In this document: positions 10,802 through 20,498 of the stretch, one piece after another
Position numbering within the stretch: position 1 is the stretch's first letter
Layout of the letters: every line of letters begins with the position of its first letter
DNA from: Nothophoma quercina
Lineage: Eukaryota; Ascomycota; Dothideomycetes; Pleosporales; Didymellaceae
NCBI GenBank assembly: GCA_021642125.1
Contig: JAKIXB010000001.1
Location: 1,240,001-1,304,000, forward strand
Direction of reading: 5' to 3'
Length of the DNA stretch: 64,000 bases
The notes under the pieces: model-generated
Told to the model about the DNA's origin: nothing
The model's database searches: none
Seen by the model: the letters and a program-made list of their open reading frames with translations, nothing else
Translations under genes and position numbers: made by a program

Positions 10802-12132
10802 ATGGGCGACACCAAGATTGTTACCTGTCCGATCAGCCACCACAAGATCGCTAACATCCACAATGGAAAGGTCCCCAGCGGCACTGTCAAGGCTGGTGGC
10901 CAGGACAAACCGGCGCCGGGAAAGTACATCAAATGGGATACTGAGGGTGTGGAGATCATCCAATCTGGCGAGCAGGAGAAGATCAAGGAGGTTTCGGACC
11001 AGTTCAATCGATTTCAGATGATGAACTTCAACGAGCACATGCACTGCCTGCGAGGCACACATCTCAAGACACAAGGTGTAAGTGTAGGCACGTGTATGGT
11101 TAGAGCCATCCTAATACCATCTACAGTGCGTTATGGGCAAGTTCATCGTCCACGACAAGCTGCCCGAGCACCTCGCTCAGGGCATGTTTAAGAAGCCCGG
11201 CGTATACGATGTCATTATGCGCTACTCGTCTCTCACACCGAAGATCGTTCCTGATAACGCGCCCGCCCCTCGTGGTATTGGCATGAAGATCTTCGGCGTC
11301 GAAGGTGAGAAGATCTGGGGAGAGGACAAGAAGACACAGGACTGGACGTTTAACAACTATCCCATTCTGGAACTCCGTGACCCTCAGACCACATACGACA
11401 TCGCTGATGCGCTCGAGCGCAACTGGGATGATATCCCGAAGTTTGCAGAAGAACAATCGAAGCGTGTTGACGCTGATGTAGCAACACTGGGAGGTGGACT
11501 ACCCAAGCAACACAGTAAGCCCATGACACCACATTGTGCTAATCATAATTCTAAAGTAAGCAGTGTACGCGATGCCGGAATACTCGCAATCCGCTTACCG
11601 TCACGGCGAATACGTAGCCAAATACGGCGTCTTCCCACTTTCCAAAGAGCAAATGGACCGTGTAGACGTCGACATCAAAGATGACGACCCAATCAACATC
11701 ATCTCGCAAGAGAACCGCCGCTTCCACATGGCCCACAAAGTCACATACTCTTTCTGCGCACAGCTACTGCAAGATCTGAACGAGCAACCAGTGGACGATA
11801 TCGGTGTCGAGTGGGACCCCAAGAAGTACCCCTTCGAGCAGATCGCAACTCTCGAGTTCGAGCCGCAGGACTCATGGCTGCCGGAGTTCAGGACATGGTG
11901 GGACGACAGGATCACAGTCAACAGCTGGCACGGCCTGAAAGAGCACCAGCCCCTGGGCTCTACGAACAGGATGAGAAGAGTGGTGTATGCGGAATCGAGG
12001 AAGCTGAGGCTGAGGGTCAATGGGTATAGGGACTACATCGAGCCGGCGAGTATTCAGGAAGTGCCTGCTCCGCTACCGGCGCCTCAGTTGCCGTTGAGGC
12101 ATCAGCCTGCTGTTACGACTGTGGAGGCGTAA
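10802..12132 (+). CDS. Short catalase-family heme protein
   Basis: Three exons: 10802-11077, 11127-11514 and 11564-12132; 410 aa. The protein keeps the catalase heme core but lacks the usual C-terminal extensions. The distal His region is GTHLKTQG (H87), followed by LPEHLAQGMF and PRGIGMKIFG, both typical of catalase-like proteins. QSAYRHGEYVAKY starts the third exon. The proximal heme-ligand pattern RxxxY appears as R359-VV-Y363 within NRMRRVVY. Related small catalase-family proteins act as heme peroxidases or process fatty-acid hydroperoxides, so true catalase activity is uncertain. No signal peptide or SKL-type peroxisomal signal is seen. The Pro-rich C-terminus looks disordered. Confidence 0.87.
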
Positions 12133-13271
12133 GTGGGATCCGTGTAGTTCATAGCGGTCAGGAGCTAAGTCCTCTACGCAGCAAGTTATAGTTTCCCAGA
12201 TTCCCTATTATCATCGTCCATGAGTGTGTACGCTCAAATCCTACGAGCTGTAATGACGAGATATCATCCGGTGAAATACTACTCGGCAACCTGTCCTATT
12301 TGCACACGCCATGCATTTCCGATCAGAGTCTCGTTTACCGCTTTTTCTATCGCTTCCTCACTCATCAGGTTAGGGGCCAGTCGCATAATGGTTCCGCTGT
12401 GTGAGTAGCCAATCAGGAAGAACACTTGGAATGGGCAGGAACCGCTGCTGTCCAGAACACATGTAACCTTCCTAGGGATTTAGTCCTTTCGCTCGTTACA
12501 TGCGCTAGATCTGAAGACCTGAGCATGTTCGATGGGTCATATCTCACGAGGGGTCCGAGAATCCTCATGTAACGGCGAGAAACCTGAGTCAGTAATCCCA
12601 CGCATGAATATTGATTTTTGGCTTGCCACTGGCCTGTAATTGAGTTTCCAGTGTAACAGTGGCTGAGCAGTGAGGTGAGCTATTTTAGAACGCAGATCCG
12701 GAGGTATACAGGCCCATCAGATATCGCATGGGTATGCTTGGATGTTGTGTGGCAATGAGGGGGCGGAGACAGGTACGGTTTCATACGTCGGGACCTGAGG
12801 CGCGTGGTCTGAACTTCGCGAAAGTCTATGGGTCACATTGTAAGCGAGAGCCAAGGGCTGCAAGAACGTGCAAAGCGCTCTGAGTCCATCTGATGTCGTG
12901 TTGGTGGAAGGCAGAGGGTAGCCTCGGGGATGTCAACGTCAGACTTCGAGCTTGGACGACGCAACCTGTGCAGTGTCAGCATGTCATCGAAGCAACCTTA
13001 CAACCAATTGAGGCGATGTTTGAGAAGTATGTATATATTCATTCTAGAGATTCGTTTTCATATCAACATTTGGTCCCGAGCTCTTCGAGCCAATAGCCTC
13101 CCCCAAGCGCCAGTAATGCAATGCTTCTCTCAGCGAGCGTTCATCCTACAACAATCCAGGTCCCAGACCCTCATCCCCTGTTTAAAGTGTGTAAAACGAG
13201 TGATAGGAAGTATATCAAGCGATATCAATATCATGTATTGTTTCCGAAGAGTGTGAAAGAGTGTTGTGCAC
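12133..13271. other. Intergenic, 1.14 kb, no gene seen
   Basis: This lies between the tail-to-tail catalase-like and AA11 LPMO genes. Only short, domainless frames are present. Confidence 0.5.
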
Positions 13272-14594
13272 TTAATGCTTGTGGATGTGACCGACAAGGC
13301 CACGGTTCCGGCGAACGATGCGACCGTTGTAGCCGCGCTTCTGAATGCTGCCGTTTGAGCAGGTTGTTCCTGCTGCAACATCCTGGAATACAACGGAGCC
13401 GTTGTTGCAAAGACCGAACTGGCTGGTGCCGTTGCAAACGATTGCGCCATTGGTGCTGCAAGTAGTGGAACCAGAGCCACCAGCGGCGGGAGCAGTTGTG
13501 GGTGTAGCGCCCGAGGCACCAGTACCAGCAGCAGGAGTGGTAGCGGCAGGCTTGGAAGCAGCGGCGGTTGTCTTGGAGGGAGTTGAGGGTGTACCGGTAA
13601 CGGTGACAAGAGTGGTTTGAGTAGAGGCGACAAGAGCAGCGCTGGAGGCTCCAGGGGCGAAGACACCACCGGCACTGCCAGTGGCAGCTGCGGAAGTAGC
13701 AGCAGCTGCGGAAGTGGCAGAAGCAGCGCCGGAAGCAGCGCCAGAAGCAGCACCCGAAGCACCAGCAGCAGCTGAGGTTGGGGCAGCGGCAGCGGAAGTA
13801 ACAGCAGCAGAGGTAGCACCAGAGCCAGCCGGAGGGGTGTACATGCCATCATTGCCAGCAGCGGAGGTGGGAGCAGCAGAAGAACCACCACCAGCAGCAG
13901 AGGAAGCAGGAGTGCTAGCGCCGCCTGAAGCCGAAGGGGACGCGCCAGACGCGCCACAGGATCCGGTAGGAGCCTTCTGGTCGTTGGTGGCACCCTTCTC
14001 GACGACCTGACCAGGGTCAGGGAACTCGGTAGCGTAATTTTGAGCAGTTGTGCAGCCCTCGCCAATGTTGGCGACAAGCATGTCAGGAAGAGCATCGAAA
14101 GCAGTAGTGTCACTGGCACCGCCAGTAACCTCGATAGGCGCGCAGTTCATGTACAGCTCAGGGGCACCAGACATCTTAGAGAACCAGGTCCAGGCGAAAG
14201 TTGCCTTGCCGTTAGGAACGCTGTCGGGGATCTCAAACTGGTACTCGTTTGTGGTACCATCGACACCTGGGCAACCACCCTCGATAGACTTGATGACCTT
14301 GAATTTGGAGTTCTCTGTTGGCTCGGTGTCGGTCGTGACAGAAAGCTGGCAGGATCCACCGCCGTGAACTGCTGTACCCTTGAAGCTGATGGTCTGCTGC
14401 TCGCCAACAGCCATGGAGTTCATAGTAGAGACGGTGAAGCCAAGGTTCGACTTGCAGGGGTACTGCTCCTTGGTGATGGGGCTGTTGTCAATCTTGTCTA
14501 CGCTGTAGGGGACTGGCGAAGCCATGATGATGTGGGCGTCGGCGACGTATGCGCAAAGGGTGGCAGTTGCCAGGATAACTGATCGGAGGGACAT
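13272..14594 (-). CDS. Secreted AA11-type lytic polysaccharide monooxygenase with X278-like module
   Basis: Single exon, 440 aa from the ATG at 14594. The signal peptide is residues 1-20, ending ADA, so the mature protein starts with His21 as LPMOs require. The copper histidine brace would be His21 plus His77 (in AVHGGGSC), and Tyr148 in ELYMNCA is the likely axial residue. FAWTWF just before this is an AA11 signature. AA11 enzymes oxidatively cleave chitin outside the cell or in the fungal wall. After about residue 185 comes a long Ala/Ser/Thr/Gly-rich linker, probably O-glycosylated. The last 64 residues have four Cys and QFGLC, VVFQDVAAGT motifs, matching the X278 module often appended to AA11. 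The tail is basic with HIHKH at the end. Confidence 0.88.
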   Translation of the reverse strand: MSLRSVILATATLCAYVADAHIIMASPVPYSVDKIDNSPITKEQYPCKSNLGFTVSTMNSMAVGEQQTISFKGTAVHGGGSCQLSVTTDTEPTENSKFKVIKSIEGGCPGVDGTTNEYQFEIPDSVPNGKATFAWTWFSKMSGAPELYMNCAPIEVTGGASDTTAFDALPDMLVANIGEGCTTAQNYATEFPDPGQVVEKGATNDQKAPTGSCGASGASPSASGGASTPASSAAGGGSSAAPTSAAGNDGMYTPPAGSGATSAAVTSAAAAPTSAAAGASGAASGAASGAASATSAAAATSAAATGSAGGVFAPGASSAALVASTQTTLVTVTGTPSTPSKTTAAASKPAATTPAAGTGASGATPTTAPAAGGSGSTTCSTNGAIVCNGTSQFGLCNNGSVVFQDVAAGTTCSNGSIQKRGYNGRIVRRNRGLVGHIHKH

Positions 14595-15749
14595 GGTGAT
14601 AGTGATGTGCTGAATATCTTCAAGATGATATGATAAGGACTGTAGATAGAGAATCAAAAACGACTAGACCAGCTAGCGAGAAAGAGAAGGAATGCAAATG
14701 CGTAGAAGGTAGAAGCTGCTGAGAGAGCGTGTTGTGTGATGGAGCCAAGAGAGAGACTCTGGGCAACATTTATATAGAAACGTTAGGCTGCATTGCTCTC
14801 TACCGCCACCATACCTCCATCGAGTCTCCTATGTCGATCCCCTAATCAAACGACATGTCTGGACGATGACAGTCCGAACGCAAAACAATGGGCTTGAGAG
14901 ACGTGGATTGCCCCACAACGGCGAGCGTCTACTCTGTGAAACGGGCGGCCTAGGTGTGCCCAAGACTGTGAGCCAAAGAAAGGCCGGTAGCCTCGCAGGG
15001 TTGACGCAGGTACATCATGCGTCGTCGCCTAAAAGGGCAGGCCCTGGAAGTCGAAGACTCGAGGTTTGTCATGTCTTGTTGGACGCCTTCAGGAGAAGTT
15101 TCGTTTCGATGGTCCATACGGTTGATGATTGGTTGCGGGGTTGAGTCGCTTAGCGGGCCGCAAGATCTTCCGGACCCCTGTGTTTTGGAGTGTGTCGCAA
15201 GTCCACATCCACAACCCCTGCACCAGCCGACCGATTGGTCGACCGCTCACTCTTCTCGTAGACCGTCTTTTGCTGCTGCCGTGCTCCCATCCACAGCGGC
15301 TGCCGGAAAAGCTTGTTTTCTGAACCGCAGACTCACAGACTGTCACATCAACATCTCGACAGCTGACAAGACTGGCTGCAGCGAGGCGCTAGATGTTGAT
15401 CGTGACTTCGATCGCATAGCGGGTCCAGGAACAGCGGGATATGTTCCTGTTGCAGCCTCTCCGGACATACCACGATGTTTCGAAGCCCATGCCATTAGGT
15501 CCACCACATATTCCCGCGAGGTCCTCAATTGCCACGACATATCTTGGCTGGAGTGGTGTGGAGACACTGGTGCTGTCCATATATGACTAATTGAAGTAAT
15601 TCCGTGCACAGGATGGCTTTGCTGACTGAGTGCATAGTCCGATAGTGGCGGTGCTGCGATGTGCTGCGCCACGGCGAGCGGATATTGCGCAGGGTCGGAG
15701 CACTAAGTTCCATTCATGCAAGTCTTGGAACTCGGCTTCTGAATCATAC
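14595..15749. other. Upstream region of the LPMO gene, 1.16 kb
   Basis: Both flanking genes are on the minus strand, so this holds the LPMO promoter and the 3' end of the preceding membrane-protein gene. A plus-strand frame at 15017-15586 (189 codons) has no recognisable feature and I do not accept it. The TATA-like box is listed separately. Confidence 0.5.
14769..14776 (-). promoter_or_regulatory. TATA box of the AA11 LPMO gene
   Basis: Reads TATATAAA on the minus strand, 175 bp upstream of the LPMO start codon. This is a strong match in the right orientation, consistent with a tightly regulated secreted-enzyme gene. The transcription start itself is not visible. Confidence 0.6.
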
Positions 15750-18129
15750 TCAACAATAAAGTCGTCCGCGTTCCAATTTGCGCAGAGGAACGCCAGCTGC
15801 GAGGGCAACGTGGCCAATGTCTTCATGCCCGCGCACATCTCCGACGCAGACCTCAACGTCCTTCAGAAGCCTCGCTCTTTCCATTCCATCCAACATAGTA
15901 CCGCCCTTGGGTATGCTGAGCCATGGGTTCTCATAAGTCATGCTCGTCACAAAGCCGAACAACTCAGGCCCGAGTGTCCTCCTTTTGAGCACAACCGCAA
16001 CAATCCCCGTAACCAATATGACACTTGATGCTGCTATAAGTAGCGTAAACCAAGCGAAGTTGCAGATGAAAATCTGCGTATTTGTTGTTGCAGTCGCATT
16101 TGTGGTTGCACCGAGAAACGGGTAATCCAGATCTATCACCTTCAGCTGGAACTTGTTGATCCAGTCGTCGAAAGTGTGTTCGGTAGCCGACAAGTTCGCA
16201 GGGAGGTAGACGTTCACATCAGTGACTGGTAAAGTATCTGGGCCGTACGCTGACAGGTTGCCAGTAAGGCTGCCGAAATATCCCGAGGACTGCGAGGTGA
16301 CTTGGTAGTAGGTGTTCAATGTCAGGCTCAGTCTTTTTGAGAACAGCTCAGGCGAGAGATTTGACAGGTTTGCGTAAATGTCGTTCGGGTACAGTCGTTC
16401 TGCGTTCTCTATGTAAGGGTATGCTGACGTGTTCATCATGAACAGCTCAGTAGGGCTCGATCCTTCGTTGAACTTGATCGCCGTGGGAAATTCTTTGGAG
16501 ATCGCTTCCATGATAGGATAAAACTCCAGCATTGTAAGGGCAGTTGGCCGAGTGTCGGTCAGCGACTTTCTGATCTTGTTGACCGCACAATCACTTCCTG
16601 TACACTTGACGGATGCTTCAATATGGTGCTGAAACAACGAGCAGTTAGTAATGCTGATACCTTGCTCGTCTCCTTGCCGATTAATGCCATAGACGGATGC
16701 GAAGGTCAATTGTCTAGGGGTCTCGCTTTCTGCCTGACTGAGTTGCGAATGGTTGTAGAACCCTATAAACCCATCTAGTCGCCCCGTGAGGATCTCGATA
16801 TTTTCCTGCTTGTAGGCAGGCACGCCTCGGGCCAGATCTCGGGGTGTGTCGACAAGGAACGAAGCCCTTCCTAAGTCAGGGTCGAAGGGTTGAGAACTCG
16901 GTGAAGACTTGTTCTTCCAAATCCATCCAGGGATCATCTCATCCAACTTTGTGTAGTTGGTGGCTGTCGGATCGTTCGTTCCATGCTGGCCGGGGTAACG
17001 CTGTTGTTCGAAAGCCGGACACTCTACAGCCAGGTAGTTGTACTCTACGGAGAAGTTGGTGTCCGCTTTCGATGGCAAACCTGCGATTGGCATCCCAACA
17101 AGGGATGCGTAGTCTTCCGGATCCATAGTCTTCGAGGGAATTTCAATCCATCCTTCCTGATCCGCTGTTGACATGTTGAGGGAGATCATGCTTGGTATCT
17201 TCATGTTGCCCCATGAGTCCAATGGTCCGATCTTGGTCGATAATGGAGCCAGTAGAGCAGCATTGTAGAGACTTCCAGCCTGAGCATACCTTCTCCTGTT
17301 AAAGCCTTCTGTAGCATAGCTGTAGGCACCCGCACCAGGACCGGTCGTCATGTAGCGCAGCTTTGTCAAAGTCGAACTCGGCTGGTCATCTCTCTGCATC
17401 AAACGAAGAGATGCCTGGCCACCTAGTGGCGACAAGGCCCAGAGGAACAACAGGTTTGCACCTACTAAGGTGATCCTTTGCATCAGTATTTGGCTTTCGA
17501 CAGTGCCCCATACAGATTGGCTGGCCGTCAGTAGCTCTAGGTTCTGCGTCACGGAGTCAGCTGATAGGCATGATAGAACTAACCCCTTGTCGGCAAGACC
17601 TACGCTCAGTTTGGTCCCTCTTTCAGCGAGGTATCGAGCTATCATCTTCATGCTTCGCCCACTGATCGCGGCAAAAACAATGGGGAACATCGTTGGACCC
17701 TAGAGAATTCAGTCAAACCCAAGGACTGGGAGTCAAATGGGTTCACTGACTAGATCCATGGCAAATTCTACCTTGCGACCAAAAGCATTGTCTTGAGTAG
17801 GCTTGCCATTCAGAATAGCTGCAGCGGTGGCGAGTACTTGATGGATTTAGCACAGGAGTGATGTGGTGTGTGAGTGTCTTACAGATGAAGTAGACCGGCA
17901 GAAGAACGAGGATGAGGTCACCCAAGCCGTATAAGTACCTCACCCATGTATGCTTCTTTAGTGGCCTTGCTTCTTCAGGCCAACTTGGTACTCGGGTAAC
18001 GGTGGTTTCCCAAGTCTTCGATTTTATTGATGAGTCTGGTGTGGGTGATTGATCCATGACTTCCGAAATTGGAGATACGAGGATCTGGTGTTGAAGTGGG
18101 TGCCCACATGAACTGGTGTTCGCGGCCAT
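15750..18129 (-). CDS. Uncharacterised fungal membrane protein with large ectodomain
   Basis: Four exons: 17883-18129, 17751-17818, 17604-17699 and 15750-17543; 734 aa. The last intron is 60 nt, in frame and without stop; splicing it gives KLSNLELLTASQSVWG, the expected continuous motif. Predicted membrane segments are YGLGDLILVLLPVYF (about 67-82), GPTMFPIVFAAISG (about 106-119), ITLVGANLLFLWAL (about 160-175) and, near the C-terminus, WFTLLIAASSVILVTGIVAVVL. About 450 residues with many NxS/T sites lie between the third and fourth helices, suggesting a glycosylated lumenal or extracellular domain. The motif set is shared with many unnamed Pezizomycotina membrane proteins, but I know of no assigned function. 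Confidence 0.82.
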
Positions 18130-18918
18130 GGTCGCTGATGCGGGCTCTCAAGGAATGCTGCACCGGGCAGATGTGACAGGTACTTCATTCGCAACGAGCG
18201 AGCGCAAGGCTTTTGCATGGCGTCCATGAGGCACAGCCATAGCGAATCCACCTCTTACCGCTGGATAGTCTGGCCATGGGAGCGCGCTTGCAATATTGCT
18301 TCAGAGTTGACGCTGCCGTCTCAGCGAATCATTTCGCTTTGGTGCGACAACAAGCGCCGGGACGAGCCATCAGTGGGGATCTTCTCGGCCCGCGATGGGG
18401 CTGAACGTGCATATCTATTTTCTGCGTCGCATAAATTCTTCGGATGGCACATAAGCCTCGAAGAAATATGGGTTGGCAGAGCGTAAGTGTCCGCGCGGGA
18501 AGCGCTGTGCAGGAGGTGATGATGGAGGGGCAGCTGACGGGAAGGGACGATCTCACCGCCAAGGACGCTTCCTGCATTCAACACCTCAAAACCTCCATCG
18601 TTCCTCCCCCAACTCCGAAGTTCGCCCGTCAGATCTTTGCAGGACAAGAATCACCTCAGTGCCGCAGCGTAGTCGTGATGAAGGTCAATGATCTGAGGCT
18701 TCGACATGTGACGTTTACTTCAAGACAGCACGCGCATGACCAGTTTATGGACGCGGCGTGTGATTTCGCCAAGTCTACAGAGCCATCACTTGTTGCTGAC
18801 AATGTGACAATAGGAGGATAGTTGCTTGGTTGCGAAAGCCGAGGACTTTCATCCTCAACTTTGTAATGTGCTACCGTACTCCATACATTCCACCTGTGCA
18901 ACCTCTAGAGCCCGAACG
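18130..18918. other. Divergent promoter region, 789 bp
   Basis: It separates the starts of the membrane-protein gene (minus) and the zinc-finger-like gene (plus). Plus-strand frames at 18217-18821 are domainless and I do not accept them. No clear TATA box. Confidence 0.5.
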
Positions 18919-20103
18919 ATGAAGGAAGACGCAGAGGTTACAGTAGAACCGGTAAACAGGCTTGCGAAGACTTATCGAAATCAAACTGATATGGGACAGG
19001 ACGTACTCCAAGAGCGTGTCTTCGTGGCATCTCTCATCCGTGTCTTGACAGACGTTTTTGGATCCGCAAAAGATCTGTACCACAGACTGAAGCAGAGGTC
19101 CAGTTCGGACGATGAACAAGACGCTTCAGAAAAGTCCGAGCACGAGTCTTCTCGGGATCGTCGAGATTCTCACTCCAACATCATCGAAGCAATCGGCCGA
19201 CACGTACGATTGAGTCTGGACCAAAGAGCAAGGCACCACGGCGATGGCGAGGACGATATCGTATGCAATGCAGCTGTACAGGTCCAAACTACATATGATC
19301 GTGCATATCGCAAGCTTGGTGAATCGTACGCGCGTGGTGACGATCTCGCGAAGATTGAACTTCAAGCACACATCATCAAGCTCCAGCAAGTTCTGATCAG
19401 CATACATCAAGATCTCATGCTGAGCAACTATCTCACCATATCTTCCTCACATTCGCAGCTCATCCACCTGGTACAAACAGTGCGGACCACCAGAGGAGCC
19501 GCCATGCAGGTACTCGATCTCCTATACCAGCGCATGCTAGCACCTCCGCCAAAAACACCACCGAAACCGGGACAGCACTCGTTCATGCCTGGCACCTTCC
19601 CACTACCTGCTCGGTCACCACCTAGAAGCCGCAGCAGCAGCCCAAGCTCTTCAAATACTTCCCTCACTGCTCCTCTCAAACCAGCACCCCTCAAACCGCA
19701 ACCAAAGCCTATTCCCAAACCAAACCCCAATATCAACAAGCTTTTCTGCCGCTACGCCCTCGATCTTCAACACAACACCCACCTTTCACTCTCCTCCAAC
19801 TTCTCACACAGGGGCAATAAACGATGCCCCCACTGTAACACCTACGTCCCCATACGACCCGGCAAGGCATGGGAAGTCATCATGGAGAGTGGCGGACGGC
19901 ATCCAAAACGGAGAAGATTTCTAGTCAAGAACGCGTTTGTGGTCAAATGTCATCGCGGAGAAGGCGGATTTGCTTGTGCGCTGTGTGCGAGGTGGGGGGA
20001 TGCGGATACGGTATGTCAAAGTGCGGGGGCGCTGATGGAGCACTTGTGGAGGGAGCATTCATGTGGGGATTTGGAGAGGGATGGGGATATTGTAGGATGT
20101 TAG
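18919..20103 (+). CDS. Uncharacterised protein with C-terminal Cys/His cluster
   Basis: Single exon, 394 aa from the first ATG of the frame; an internal ATG at 18991 is an alternative start. The N-terminal half is helical with charged stretches (VFGSAKDLYHRLKQR, then a DEQDASEKSEHESSRDRRD acidic/basic run) and resembles the opening of many fungal zinc-finger proteins. A Pro/Ser/Lys-rich disordered linker follows (about residues 210-275, with PKPNPN-type repeats). The C-terminal 120 residues contain CPHC, then CHRG, CALCARW and a final HLWREHSC, a spacing that could bind two zinc ions. DNA or protein binding is a guess; I do not recognise a named family. Confidence 0.75.
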   Translation: MKEDAEVTVEPVNRLAKTYRNQTDMGQDVLQERVFVASLIRVLTDVFGSAKDLYHRLKQRSSSDDEQDASEKSEHESSRDRRDSHSNIIEAIGRHVRLSLDQRARHHGDGEDDIVCNAAVQVQTTYDRAYRKLGESYARGDDLAKIELQAHIIKLQQVLISIHQDLMLSNYLTISSSHSQLIHLVQTVRTTRGAAMQVLDLLYQRMLAPPPKTPPKPGQHSFMPGTFPLPARSPPRSRSSSPSSSNTSLTAPLKPAPLKPQPKPIPKPNPNINKLFCRYALDLQHNTHLSLSSNFSHRGNKRCPHCNTYVPIRPGKAWEVIMESGGRHPKRRRFLVKNAFVVKCHRGEGGFACALCARWGDADTVCQSAGALMEHLWREHSCGDLERDGDIVGC

Positions 20104-20498
20104 TCGGTTCCAGATTGGGTTGGCGTAGTGATTTTGTGATACCTGTAGCTTCCAAGGTTGTTTGTGTTGCAGCGTTGAAGTTTTGAATCGAGTTCCTCGA
20201 TAGGTCTTAGGCTCAGACTATCTGTAGCAGCATTTCGCCTGTCTAGCGGATCCTCCAGCACAGTGTGCAATTACAAGATCTCTTTGCTACAAGTAGAGCA
20301 TTGGAGTCTCCAGAGCTTTTATTAGGTTGTCCAATCATGTAGAAGAAGTTCGCTGGATAGGCTAATTGCATCGTCAAATTATACTGCCCGTCTTTACGCA
20401 TCAGATTGTAATTGTAGTATACATCCAGACAAGCCATCTCATCCAGACAAGCCATCTCATCCATCGCCTCTTCTAAACGTGTCCCGGTTTTCAACACT
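20104..20498. other. Convergent intergenic region, 395 bp
   Basis: This is 3' UTR space between the zinc-finger-like gene and the ABHD12-like gene. It contains the short tandem repeat listed separately and no gene. Confidence 0.5.
20422..20463 (+). repeat. 18-bp tandem repeat, 2.3 copies
   Basis: The unit catccagacaagccatct occurs twice head to tail, followed by a partial third copy (catcca). It lies 36 bp beyond the stop codon of the ABHD12-like gene, so in its 3' UTR. Such short arrays arise by replication slippage. Confidence 0.9.

Noticed and set aside
13130..14119. 329-codon Leu/Pro-rich frame on the minus strand.
   Set aside because: It is an alternate frame of the LPMO linker, created by simple-sequence codons; the signal peptide and copper ligands are in the other frame.
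15017..15586. 189-codon plus-strand frame between the LPMO and membrane-protein genes.
   Set aside because: No domain, no signal peptide, no splice-supported extension, and amino-acid composition like non-coding frames.
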